From Temnopleurus reevesii (Eukaryota; Echinodermata; Echinoidea; Temnopleuroida; Temnopleuridae), in contig BQKZ01007256.1 of NCBI GenBank assembly GCA_036244855.1, forward strand, positions 18,851 through 29,694: a DNA stretch of 10,844 nt, in the 5' to 3' direction. Shown piece after piece: positions 1 to 7,017 of the stretch. Made by a program: the position numbers and the translations under genes. The notes beneath the pieces are model-generated. The model saw only the letters and a program-made list of their open reading frames with translations, ran no database searches and had not been told where the DNA came from. The stretch's first letter is position 1. Each line of letters starts with the position of its first letter.

Positions 1-116
1 AACAACAAAACAAAAAAATTGGCAAATTGGATCGATTTTTAGCACTTTGGATTGTTAATTAAATTTCCCTGCCTTAGACAAGTTTTTACTTCACACACAT
101 TAGTGAGGTAATCACC

Positions 117-466
117 CACTTGGTCTATTACCATTGGTCCAATAGCCAGTTGGTCTATCTTCATTTCGGCCGATACCCATTTAGGCCATAGCCAGTTGAT
201 CCAATAACCAATTGGTCCAATAACCAGTTGGTCCAATTCCCAGTTGGTCCAATAGCCACTTGGTCCAATAGCCACTCGGTCCAATTGCCCCTTGGTCTAA
301 TCGCATTGATCCAATTGCCAGTTGGTCCAATAGCCAATTGATCCAATAGCCAGTTAGTCAAATTGTCAGTTGGTCCAATAGTCAGTTGGTCCAATAGCCA
401 GTTGGTCCAATTGTCACTTGGTCCAATAGCCACTTGGTCCAATTGCCATGGGGTCCAATTGAGCAT
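117..466 (+). repeat. 16-bp minisatellite, left arm
   Basis: About 22 diverged head-to-tail copies of a 16-bp unit close to GTTGGTCCAATAGCCA fill this stretch. The core TTGGTCCAA is itself a palindrome around a central T. Changes between copies are mostly single bases (GTTGG/CTTGG/ATTGA, AATAG/AATTG), so the array is old or under weak homogenisation. Copies near 150-185 are the most decayed. On the minus strand all three frames stay open over long stretches, because 16 is one more than a multiple of three and every frame therefore cycles through the same 16-residue peptide (containing AIGPTGNWTNWLLDQL). I read that openness as a by-product of the period, not as a gene. Confidence 0.93.
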
Positions 467-527
467 TACATTGGTGAGGGTAAAAAATGGTTATACGCAG
501 TCTCCACCCCGAATGAGTAGGGAATAA
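467..527. other. Spacer between the two minisatellite arms
   Basis: Non-repetitive 61-bp spacer at the centre of the inverted arrangement. It begins with CATTGGTGAGGGTAA (469-483), which resembles CATTAGTGAGGTAAT just left of the left arm (98-112) and CATTAGTGAATGATAA at the right end of the right arm (807-822). All three are in the same orientation. No coding potential is visible. Confidence 0.7.
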
Positions 528-808
528 TGGCTATTGGATCAATTGGCAATTAGAACAACTGGCAAATGTACCAAGTGACCATTGGACCAATTAACTATTG
601 GACCAACTGGCAATTGGACCAAATGTAATAAGACCAACTGGATATTGGACCAACTGGCCATTAGACCAACTGGCTATTGGACCAAGTGGCTATTGGACCA
701 AATGGCTATTGGACCAACTGGCTATTGGACCAAATGCACTGAGACCAATTAGAGTTGGACCAACTGGTGATTAGACCAAATGGCTGTAGACCAAGAGGCA
801 GTAAACCA
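528..808 (-). repeat. 16-bp minisatellite, right arm (inverted copy)
   Basis: Around 17 copies of TGGCTATTGGACCAAC, the exact reverse complement of the left-arm unit. Together the arms form an imperfect inverted repeat of about 690 bp with a 61-bp spacer. Variant units such as TTAGACCAAC introduce stops on the + strand. The last units (GGCTGTAGACCAAGAGGCAG) are decayed and end at the CATTAGTGA boundary motif. The DNA could form large hairpins or cruciforms, and a transcript could fold into long double-stranded RNA; neither is shown here. Confidence 0.92.
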
Positions 809-1679
809 TTAGTGAATGATAACCATACCGTTTCTACGATATATAAAGTAACAGTTAAAATTATGTTCTCATCCAAGACAATGGTCTGACTTTCGAGAAG
901 ATTAGACAGAATGTAGAAGGACCAGGAAGAGGAGGGGGAGGGGGTACTGCAGTCCCCATTGTTCGAAGGAAATGCGTACAATCCTATATGAGTATAGAAA
1001 CCTTGTAATAACACAAATCCTCCACTTTTCAAAGCGTTCTGCGGTCCTTAGTTTATATACGTTACCTAATGTTGCGCCCTCCTTACTAACCCTATATATA
1101 CACGTCACCACCCTCGATGGAGGGCCGTCGCTGACTTCCTTTTTTTTCTAGAGGGCTGGTTGCGTTTTAAAAATGTTTTTCTTACAAGATATTTTGACAG
1201 GCAAAACAAAAAATATCTCGTTACATTCCGCCGGCGAGGGAGCAATAAATAAAAGTCCTCATTTAGCTCTGCTCTGGATGCTTCTTAAAATGCACAAAAA
1301 TGTTGTGCATTGCAATTACATATTTCTTCCCTCTCTCTGCTGGCGGTTACAGACAGGACAATTCAAATGATTCTGGATGAAGCAAACAACTTCATTGGCA
1401 CGAAAACGTACCCTCACTATCCATTTTGCGACGCCTGTTTGATATATTTCAGCAGAATTAGAGGGAGGGAATTTTCTCTTGTGTGTATCTAGCTATTGTG
1501 CATGCTTGAATGAAGTTGTTTACTTTGTCCAAAAGCCTTTGTCTCTTCTTCACTCAACCTGTTCATCATTCAACGGCCACGAGAAGTCACCCAAAACAAA
1601 AACAAAAACAAAAAAAAACCCTCATACATTCAGAAACCCCATGATGTTATTCACGCCTACAATTTGCAACGAAGCGAAT
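809..1679. other. Intergenic, no recognisable gene
   Basis: No open frame here has the length, start context or residue pattern of a real protein; short frames of 60-108 codons are background. A purine-only G-rich tract runs from 924 to 944 (runs of five and five G), a possible G-quadruplex or H-DNA former. A TATA-like CTATATATA lies at 1092-1100, followed by CACGT (1101-1105), but no gene starts nearby. The stretch 990-1110 reads like a dispersed repeat on the minus strand (GGAGGGCGCAACATTAGGTA), though I cannot name a family. Confidence 0.6.
1593..1618. repeat. (CAAAAA)n simple repeat
   Basis: A short A-rich microsatellite made of ACAAAA/ACAAAAA steps ending in nine A. It is background low-complexity sequence with no function I can support. 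Confidence 0.85.
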
Positions 1680-1850
1680 TCTGATTGGACAAGAGTCTGT
1701 CGCCTCCTGAGCGAAATATGCATGAAGAACGTGATTCGTTAGACATTTTCTTACGTAAGCTGCCTGGACAAAGTTCTGTCCAATGAAAACAGCCCACCGA
1801 CGGCTGTTGACAAAAATAGGTCACTTGTGACGAAGAGCAGACGGGCGTCT
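1680..1850. promoter_or_regulatory. Palindrome-dense candidate regulatory module upstream of EGLN
   Basis: Five short perfect inverted repeats fall within 101 bp: CTTACGTAAG (1750-1759, containing the PAR-bZIP/C/EBP-type TTACGTAA), TGGACA-6-TGTCCA (1765-1782), AACAGCC-7-GGCTGTT (1788-1808), TCAC-TT-GTGA (1821-1830) and AGACG-GG-CGTCT (1839-1850). A 16-mer near TGGACAAAGTTCTGTC occurs twice (1686-1701 and 1765-1780, 13 of 16 alike). An ACGTG core sits at 1729-1733 and CCAAT-type motifs lie on both strands (ATTGG 1684-1688, CCAAT 1780-1784). The block is about 490-660 bp upstream of the EGLN start codon. Function as an enhancer or proximal module is inference from motif density and position only. 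Confidence 0.4.
1729..1733 (+). promoter_or_regulatory. ACGTG core (possible distal HIF/bHLH site)
   Basis: ACGTG within GAACGTGATTC, about 610 bp upstream of the start codon. It matches the HIF core RCGTG, but a five-base match is common by chance; only its place in the palindrome-rich block makes it worth listing. Confidence 0.25.
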
Positions 1851-2040
1851 TGTTGTTGTTTTGGCTGATAAACGTAATTAATTTTGTAATTTTACCGAAT
1901 TTATCAGAGTATCTCTCGCCATGGATCAACTTGAACTCAATCAATGATGGTATTGGTAATAACTGGGAACACCTCTATCAAAGACTACGTTGTATTGACT
2001 AAGATCATGTTCGTAAAATAAATATCAACATCATACTTTT

Positions 2041-2110
2041 GGCTAGCACGCTCGACGACACACTCACGGCGGATTGCCAACCCGAAGGTTCGGGCGCGTC
2101 TATGTATACG
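2041..2110 (+). promoter_or_regulatory. CpG-rich candidate core promoter / 5' leader of EGLN
   Basis: Roughly ten CpG dinucleotides fall in 70 bp, in sharp contrast to the AT-rich DNA on both sides. No strong TATA box is present; an A/T-rich AAAATAAATA at 2016-2025 is the nearest candidate. A GC-rich inverted repeat CCCGAA-GG-TTCGGG (2081-2094) could form a small stem in DNA or in a 5' leader RNA. The transcription start is not determined. The call rests on base composition and position just upstream of the first coding exon. Confidence 0.4.
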
Positions 2111-2128
2111 TGTCCGCTCAGCTGGTAG
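2102..2128 (+). other. Upstream ORF 1 (8 codons plus stop) in the presumed 5' leader
   Basis: ATG at 2102 opens an 8-residue frame (MYTCPLSW) closed by TAG. It ends well before the EGLN start, so it could reduce or reset scanning ribosomes if the mRNA begins upstream of 2102. The ACGTG at 2108-2112 lies inside it. Whether the transcript includes this ATG is unknown. Confidence 0.3.
2108..2112 (+). promoter_or_regulatory. ACGTG hypoxia-response core, site 1
   Basis: TATACGTGTC context. ACGTG is the HIF-alpha/ARNT core. It lies 228 bp upstream of the EGLN start codon and 40 bp from a second, better copy. Paired cores support, but do not prove, a hypoxia-response element. Confidence 0.4.
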
Positions 2129-2147
2129 AAAAGCGATTGGAGTGCCT

Positions 2148-2152
2148 ACGTG
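2148..2152 (+). promoter_or_regulatory. ACGTG hypoxia-response core, site 2 (TACGTGCG context)
   Basis: CCTACGTGCGTATT matches the extended HRE context TACGTGC seen in well-known HIF target genes. It is 188 bp upstream of the EGLN start codon, in the same orientation as site 1. Vertebrate EGLN1 and EGLN3 are HIF-induced, so a site here fits the known feedback design. No clear CACAG ancillary motif is seen in the following 20 bp. Confidence 0.5.
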
Positions 2153-2170
2153 CGTATTTACTTCACGACG

Positions 2171-2191
2171 ATGGGTCTAGATTCGAGTTAA
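2171..2191 (+). other. Upstream ORF 2 (6 codons plus stop) in the presumed 5' leader
   Basis: ATG at 2171 opens MGLDSS followed by TAA. With the frame at 2102 it is one of only two ATGs between about 2040 and the EGLN start; both close before the main start. It matters only if the mRNA begins upstream of it. Confidence 0.3.
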
Positions 2192-2339
2192 ATTACTCAA
2201 ATCATTGCGATCTTCAGCGAGTGATTCTGCACAGATTTATTCTCCGATTGTGTAGGCTGACTGCAGAGCATATTTCAGTTCAAAACTGCTTGTGGTATCG
2301 ACATAAACCTCCCAAGAAAGGGCTTCAAAGTAAATAGAT

Positions 2340-3449
2340 ATGGACATCCATGGTGGACGTGACACAAGCGGGCCTGCGGTGGAAGCAGTCGAGAGTGAGA
2401 CACCAGTAGATCATGTACCACCAGAAACAGTATGTGCGTATGAATTGTGTTCTGCTATGAGTAAATTATGGTGTTCTCGATGTAGAGATGCACGGTATTG
2501 TTCAAAGGAGCATCAAGAATGTGACTGGCATAGTCATAAAAGGGTATGTCGAACTGCCATCGGCGTCGGAAGTGGGGAGTCGCAATCCAAAGCTAGCCAA
2601 ATGAAAGCAAGCTTACCAAGCTCGAGGAATCTACTACGGAAACGTTCAACAGGCGACAGTACTGCAAGTTTACGTTTTTACGAGAGCTCATCATCGTCAT
2701 CCATGTCGTCGATGTCGTCGGCCTCGTCGCTCTCATGCACGTCGGTGTCACGAGATCTTCAGAGTTTGGGGCTTATGTCAAGCGGATCACTGAGCAGTTT
2801 ATCGGACGTCAACGATAGCCAGTTTGAACAGGAGAATGAGCAATCATCGAATGGATCCTTTCGACGTACAACCTCCTGCGGTCGTGGGCTCAAACCATTG
2901 TCTGAGCTCGGAGAATCAGCGGACACAGACGAGTACAACATCGGGGAAGGGTACAGGGGAAGCGTCCCCTCTGTTTCGTTTATCCTCGGTGCACCGCAAA
3001 ACACGAGCAGCAGTGACTCGAATGTAATCACCTCCCCAACCCCGTTCTCCGTTGGAGTCTCTCCGCAGCTGAAACTCCCTCAATCGGACAATAGCGACCA
3101 AAGCAGTGCCCCGTTCAATGTAAACTCGTCGCCTCTCGTCAAATACATCGTCAAAAACATGATGGACAAGGGGATCTGTGTCGTAGATAAGTTCCTCAAT
3201 GAATCATTAGGCGATGAGATCCTGAGAGAAGTGAAGTTCCTTCACCAAGACGGGAACCTCACTGACGGACAACTGGTGTACAGTCAGGAGAATACGTCCA
3301 GTAAGGAGATTAGAGGGGATAAGATTGCCTGGAGGGATGGCACGGAGAAAGGGTGCTCGAGTATCGGACACCTCATATCCAAGATGGACTCTATAGTTAT
3401 GCAGTGCCAGGGGCAGCTTGGGAACCTTGTTATCAACGGGAGAACAAAG
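2340..3449 (+). CDS. EGLN1: HIF prolyl-4-hydroxylase (EGLN/PHD2-like), first coding exon, N-terminal 370 residues
   Basis: EGLN/PHD enzymes hydroxylate HIF-alpha prolines using O2, Fe(II) and 2-oxoglutarate, marking HIF-alpha for VHL-dependent breakdown. Here residues 32-70 form a MYND zinc finger (C37, C45, C48, C54, H58, H66, C70, with C32 as the likely first ligand). In vertebrate PHD2 this finger binds Pro-X-Leu-Glu motifs in HSP90-pathway partners. Residues 71-262 are a low-complexity linker with a Ser run at 116-130. From about 267 the catalytic domain begins: KGICVVDKFL, TDGQLV, the beta2-beta3 loop ending SKEIRGDKIAW (322-331) and NGRTK. The HxD...H iron ligands and the 2-oxoglutarate Arg come later and are not in the window. 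ATG 2340 is set by an in-frame TAA at 2331-2333 and good context (G at -3, G at +4). The exon ends AAG|GTAAGA in phase 0, as at human EGLN1 Lys297. The full protein would be about 500 residues versus 426 in human PHD2. Identity as EGLN is near certain; orthology to EGLN1 specifically is likely because of the MYND finger. Confidence 0.95.
2688..2746 (+). repeat. TCG/TCA triplet-rich tract encoding the Ser/Met run
   Basis: Near-repetitive TCN and ATG triplets within the EGLN linker encode residues of the SSSSSSMSSMSSASS type. Triplet purity is highest around GTCGTCGATGTCGTCG. Such tracts change length by whole codons, so the linker could vary between individuals without breaking the frame. Confidence 0.7.
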
Positions 3450-3455
3450 GTAAGA
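3450..3455 (+). other. Splice donor of EGLN intron 1
   Basis: GTAAGA following AAG gives AAG|GTAAGA, close to the metazoan donor consensus. Homology to EGLN stops exactly here, and reading on gives only VRKGTT before TAA at 3468-3470. The junction lies in phase 0 after the Lys of NGRTK, the same place as the first intron of human EGLN1. Confidence 0.92.
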
Positions 3456-3986
3456 AAAGGAACCACTTAAAAGGGGAATCAACCCCTGGAGTTATTGTGT
3501 ATTCATTGAATGAAGAAAAATAAGATGAACGAACTCTGACAATTTGAGCAAAATCAAACAATCTATTCAAATGTTATGAATTTTTTTAATTCTCAAAGAT
3601 CCCTGCCTTCAATACATGATGAATGCTTCTAAATTTAACATGAATCAATTGTTAGAAATTTTATACAAAATGAATAAGTACGTCACAGATTCTGCCAAAA
3701 ATGCCTAACGCACAGATTCCCATCAGGAGCAGAGACCAAATGTTCAAAATTTAAGTATTCATAAATTGTGGATAACCTGATTTTGCTCAAATTTTCACTG
3801 TTGATTCATTTTTAATGAGAACTTACTTGATTCCAGGGTTTGGTTCTCTTTTAACTAAACCGAAAGCTTCATTCTATGATTATCAACAGTTTGTTGCTGC
3901 TCCAACACTCAGCAGACTGTCAGAAAAGACCAAATAAGAAATAAATCCCAAGAAATAGGGGAAAATTTGCATGAAATTGTCTCAGC

Positions 3987-4381
3987 TGCTGTATAGCGGG
4001 ACAATTTCGCGATGTTCATTTTTCACGGTTGGTAAGTCAGTGAACATTTTCGTGGGGTATTGAATTTGCGAGTGCAATCCATGAAAAAAGTATGATCTCC
4101 CGATGTAGCTAATATAAATTTTTCAAGAAAATGAAAATGAATGCCTTCAAAATGTCAAAAGTTATAAAGAATGACCATTATATAATTACAGTTATTCTGG
4201 AGATTATTTGATGGAAACTTTGAAAGTGTTAACATGCTACTTCAAAATGCAATGTGATAAGTACTGCACACCTTAACTTTTCGCACAAATTCTTAAAGGA
4301 TTGTTTTTGCGGGTCTAAAATTGGCGGTCAGCAATTTTACCGCAAAAATTAAACCCCGCGAAAATTGTCCACTGTACAGTA
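3987..4381. mobile_element. MITE copy 1, CTGTA/TACAG ends with TA flanks
   Basis: The left end reads TGCTGTATAGCGGGACAAT and the right end ATTGTCCACTGTACAGTA, so the ends are inverted copies over about 35 bp with small gaps (GGACAATTTTCGCGG core). The interior of about 320 bp is AT-rich with no open frame. Ends of TA followed by CTGTA...TACAG fit a Tc1/mariner-type MITE with a TA target duplication; that class assignment is inference. In this copy the left TA flank is altered to TG. Confidence 0.65.
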
Positions 4382-4510
4382 TCCTCTTCTTGCTCTTTTG
4401 GCTATCCCCCTAAACATAAAAATTCAACATTGATAGACCTTATGTTAAGAGGATTGCATAAGAAGTCTCAGCAACAAGAGCATAGATTAGCCCATTTTGC
4501 GCAATTGCCA

Positions 4511-4534
4511 GGGGGGGGGGGGGGGGGGGGGGGG
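4511..4534 (+). repeat. Poly-G run of 24
   Basis: Twenty-four consecutive G on the + strand, inside duplication copy A. Length is probably unreliable in an assembly. It is equivalent in position to the 16-G run at 6037-6052. Confidence 0.95.
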
Positions 4535-4803
4535 ATTCTTGGATTTGTAAAGAATAGGCGGGACAGGGAGGAAATGCATTACAAACATTTTGTGGTCAGT
4601 TATAAAGTTTGGAGGGGAGTGACATCAGGGGAAGAGAAGGAAAAGGGCCTTACTTGTCTGTGTGATTGTTTTACAAGTAAAAATCAAATCAAATCTAATC
4701 ATTTATTTCACTTTTTTTCAAAAATTGGAACATATTTACAAATATGACTATAAATGAAAGTAATATGAAAAAAAAACAATGTTTAATCATTATCATTGAA
4801 ATA

Positions 4804-4905
4804 TTCATAACTTTCTTATTTCTTGTTAGATTTACTTCAAACTATTTTTATCTGCTCATCTGATATTTGTGCTTTTAATCAAATCAAGATTTTTCTGGGG
4901 CAGAC
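4804..4905 (+). repeat. Dispersed ~100-bp repeat, copy 1
   Basis: Begins TTCATAACTT and contains a TTCTTGTTAGATTT segment, ending GGGGCAGACC. It aligns along its length with 8190-8292 (TCATAACTT...ACTTGTCCGATTTT...CGGGTAGAC) and more weakly with 8841-8946. I cannot name the family; it could be a fragment of a SINE or LINE. Confidence 0.5.
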
Positions 4906-5056
4906 CCAGTCTTGAAGAACATGGCAAAAACCCTAAAAGCTATTTTCTTATGATCTTTAGCTTTTTACTCCCTTCCAAGTCTCATTTTATGTGTGAATTG
5001 TGTGAATTAAGTTTAAGAAATAAAACAAAAATGATAAAAAAAACCTTTTTGACCTA

Positions 5057-5283
5057 CTGTAACAACCGACATCATTTAAAAAGATAACATTTGAGGGCAC
5101 CCAAACAACTTTTTGTTGTTTAGGCCTAATGGACTTGTTCTATAAACTTTGCATAGAAAGCCAAGTGCACTATTGAATTGTCCAGGCGTACAGTCGGTGT
5201 GTCAAAATGGACGCTGATGATTGATATGTTCCAATTTACAGGGCTTCTGTTCAGTAAATGTCTACTGTGTAGTGCAAGTCCCA
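5057..5283 (+). repeat. Subrepeat Z, copy 1
   Basis: Starts GTAACAACCGACATCATT and ends at TAGTGCAAGTCCCAAG. Shared landmarks in all three copies are the CATCCAAAC/CACCCAAAC motif, TTGAATTGTCCAG, ATATGTTCCAAT and CAGGGCTTCTGTTCAGTAA. A minus-strand frame of about 60 codons runs through it, but other copies disrupt or shift that frame. Confidence 0.8.
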
Positions 5284-5439
5284 AGACCCAGTCTTGAAGA
5301 TCATAGCAAAATACAACCTGAAAACTCATTTTCTTTTGATCTTTAGCTTTTCACCCCCTTCCAAATTTCATTTTATTTACAAATTGTGATTAAAACATAA
5401 TATTTTCAACAACAACAACAAAAAATGTTCTAACCAACT

Positions 5440-5440
5440 N
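5440..5440. other. Ambiguous base N at the duplication junction
   Basis: A single N lies exactly where copy A ends and copy B begins. In the matching place of the second copy the base is G (7020), and the sequence then continues differently. The position suggests a contig join or a forced consensus rather than a random miscall. Confidence 0.95.
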
Positions 5441-5523
5441 TTTGTTGCTGCTCCAACACTCAGCAGACTGTCAGAAAAGACCAAATAAGAAATAGGGGAA
5501 AATTTGCATGAAATTGTCTCAGC

Positions 5524-5937
5524 TACTGTATCTATAGCGGGACAATTTCGCGATGTTAATTTTTCGCGGTTGGTAAGTCAGTGAACATTTTCGTGGGATA
5601 TTGAATTTGCAAGTACAATCCATGAAAAAAGTATGATCTCCCAACGTAAGTAATAAAGATTTTTCAAGATAAGGAAAATTAATAAGAATGCCTTCAAAAT
5701 GTCAAAAAAAATATAAAGAATGACCATATAATTACAGTTAATTCTGGAGATTATGCGATGGAAACATTGAAAGTGTTAACATGCCATTTCAAAATGCAAT
5801 GTGAGAAGTACTGCACACCTTAACTTTTAGTTCAAATTTTTAAGGATCATTTTCACGGGTCTAAAATTCGTGGTCAGCAACTTAACTACGAAAAGCGCGA
5901 AAATTAACCCCCTGCAAAAATTGTCCACTGTACAGTA
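5524..5937. mobile_element. MITE copy 2, TACTGTA...TACAGTA
   Basis: The ends are a perfect 7-bp inverted pair TACTGTA/TACAGTA, followed inside by GCGGGACAATTTCGCG on the left and its diverged complement on the right. This is the better-preserved version of the element at 3987-4381. It lies at the same place in copy B, so it was present before the duplication. No open frame is present; it is non-autonomous. Confidence 0.7.
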
Positions 5938-6036
5938 GACAGTTCAACATTGATAGATCTATGTTGAGAGGATGGCACAAGAAGTTAAGATGTCTTAGAA
6001 ACAAGAGCGTAGATTTGGCCATTTTGTGCTATTGCC

Positions 6037-6052
6037 GGGGGGGGGGGGGGGG
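6037..6052 (+). repeat. Poly-G run of 16
   Basis: Sixteen consecutive G following ATTGCC, equivalent to the 24-G run of copy A. The difference of eight G shows length instability after duplication or assembly error. Confidence 0.95.
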
Positions 6053-6641
6053 ATGTTCTAGGATTTGTGAAGAATAGGCGGAACATATGAATTAAAGAAA
6101 ATGGTGTTCACCTTAAAGTGGGGAGGGGAGTTGTTGGGGAAAGGGCCATGAATACACTGTAGCCTGACAAGCAAGGTGGGGAAGAGAAGGAGAAGGACCC
6201 CACTTGTCTATGTTATTGTTTCACAAGGTCAAATCAAATCAAATAATTTAATTTAATTCTTTAAAAAAATTGAACATATATATACAAATATAAATAATGA
6301 AAGTATTTTATAACAAAAGAACAAAAAAAAAGAGACCAGTAAACCCGAACAATGCTATGTTTTAATCTACTATTTTTTTCTTTTTGATAGTTTCTAAGAC
6401 ATCCAAACAATTAAAAAAATATGGTTTATGCCCTCGACCGAACCACTGAAAATGGGTTGACTTGAACTCTTTTTTCTTACTGTTCTCTCAAATTAAGAAT
6501 AAAATTACAAACATGTGTGATGCAACTTGGAAAGTCACTTTCAGATGATCTTTAGCTTTTTGCTTCCTTCCCAGTCTCATTTTATTTATGAAATGTTTTA
6601 TGTTTAAAAACATTAAAAAGTAATTAAAAAAAAAAATCTGA

Positions 6642-6863
6642 CCGACCGGATGAACAGACGTCATTTTTAAAAAATAACATTTGAGGGCACTCAAATTGTT
6701 GTTTAGGCCTAATGGCCTTGTTCTATATAATTTGCATAGAAAGCCAAGTGCAATATTGAATTGTCCAGACCTACAATTGGTGGGTCACGGATGCTGATGA
6801 TGGATATGTTCCAATCTACAGGGCTTCTGTTCAGTAAATGTCTACTGTGTAGTGCAAGTCCCA
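6642..6863 (+). repeat. Subrepeat Z, copy 2
   Basis: Within duplication copy B. It carries the same landmarks as copy 1 (TTGAGGGCACTCAAA, TTTAGGCCTAATGG, GCATAGAAAGCCAAGTGCA). The left end is altered (GACCGACCGGATGAACAGACG). Relative to copy 1 it lacks three bases near 6789. Confidence 0.75.
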
Positions 6864-7017
6864 AGACCCAGTCTTGAAGATCATAGCAAAATACAACCTG
6901 AAAACTCATTTTCTTTTGATCTTTAGCTTTTCACCCCCTTCCAAATTTCATTTTATTTACAAATTGTGATTAAAACATAATATTTTCAACAACAACAACA
7001 AAAAATGTTCTAACCAA

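Larger units (their letters stand above)
3890..5439 (+). repeat. Direct duplication, copy A (~1.55 kb)
   Basis: Begins TTTGTTGCTGCTCCAACA and runs through a MITE, a TTCAACATTGATAG block, a 24-G tract, an AATCAAATCAAAT stretch, a GACCCAGTCTTGAAGA segment (4904 onward), a GTAACAACCGAC segment (5057-5283), and a second GACCCAGTCTTGAAGA segment (5285-5439). The same order recurs in 5441-7019. By eye the copies are about 90% identical with many small indels, except the final 203 bases, which are identical. Internal repeats show that the right half is itself built from an alternating two-segment unit of about 380 bp. Confidence 0.85.

Noticed and set aside
39..466. Minus-strand open frames with repeated AIGPTGNW/NWLLDQL peptides
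   Set aside because: They are translations of the 16-bp minisatellite; openness in overlapping frames follows from the period. No non-repeat coding sequence flanks them.
706..1111. Minus-strand frames of 108 and 69 codons
   Set aside because: The first runs out of minisatellite, both overlap each other, and neither shows a domain or plausible composition. They may be fragments of a dispersed repeat.
2074..2337. 87-codon + strand frame directly before EGLN
   Set aside because: It starts at TTG, has no ATG anywhere in frame and ends three bases before the EGLN start. It is an open stretch of leader DNA, not a gene.
3450..3470. Read-through end VRKGTT of the EGLN frame as the real C terminus
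   Set aside because: Homology breaks at a strong donor in the family-typical place and the protein would lack all iron ligands. An intron-retained short form is possible but unsupported.
2759..3482. Minus-strand and +2 frames inside the EGLN exon
   Set aside because: Shadows of the EGLN coding frame, which alone has domain homology.
3940..3945. AATAAA in the intron as a polyadenylation signal for a truncated EGLN
   Set aside because: AATAAA is common in AT-rich DNA and no downstream GT-rich element or transcript evidence is available.
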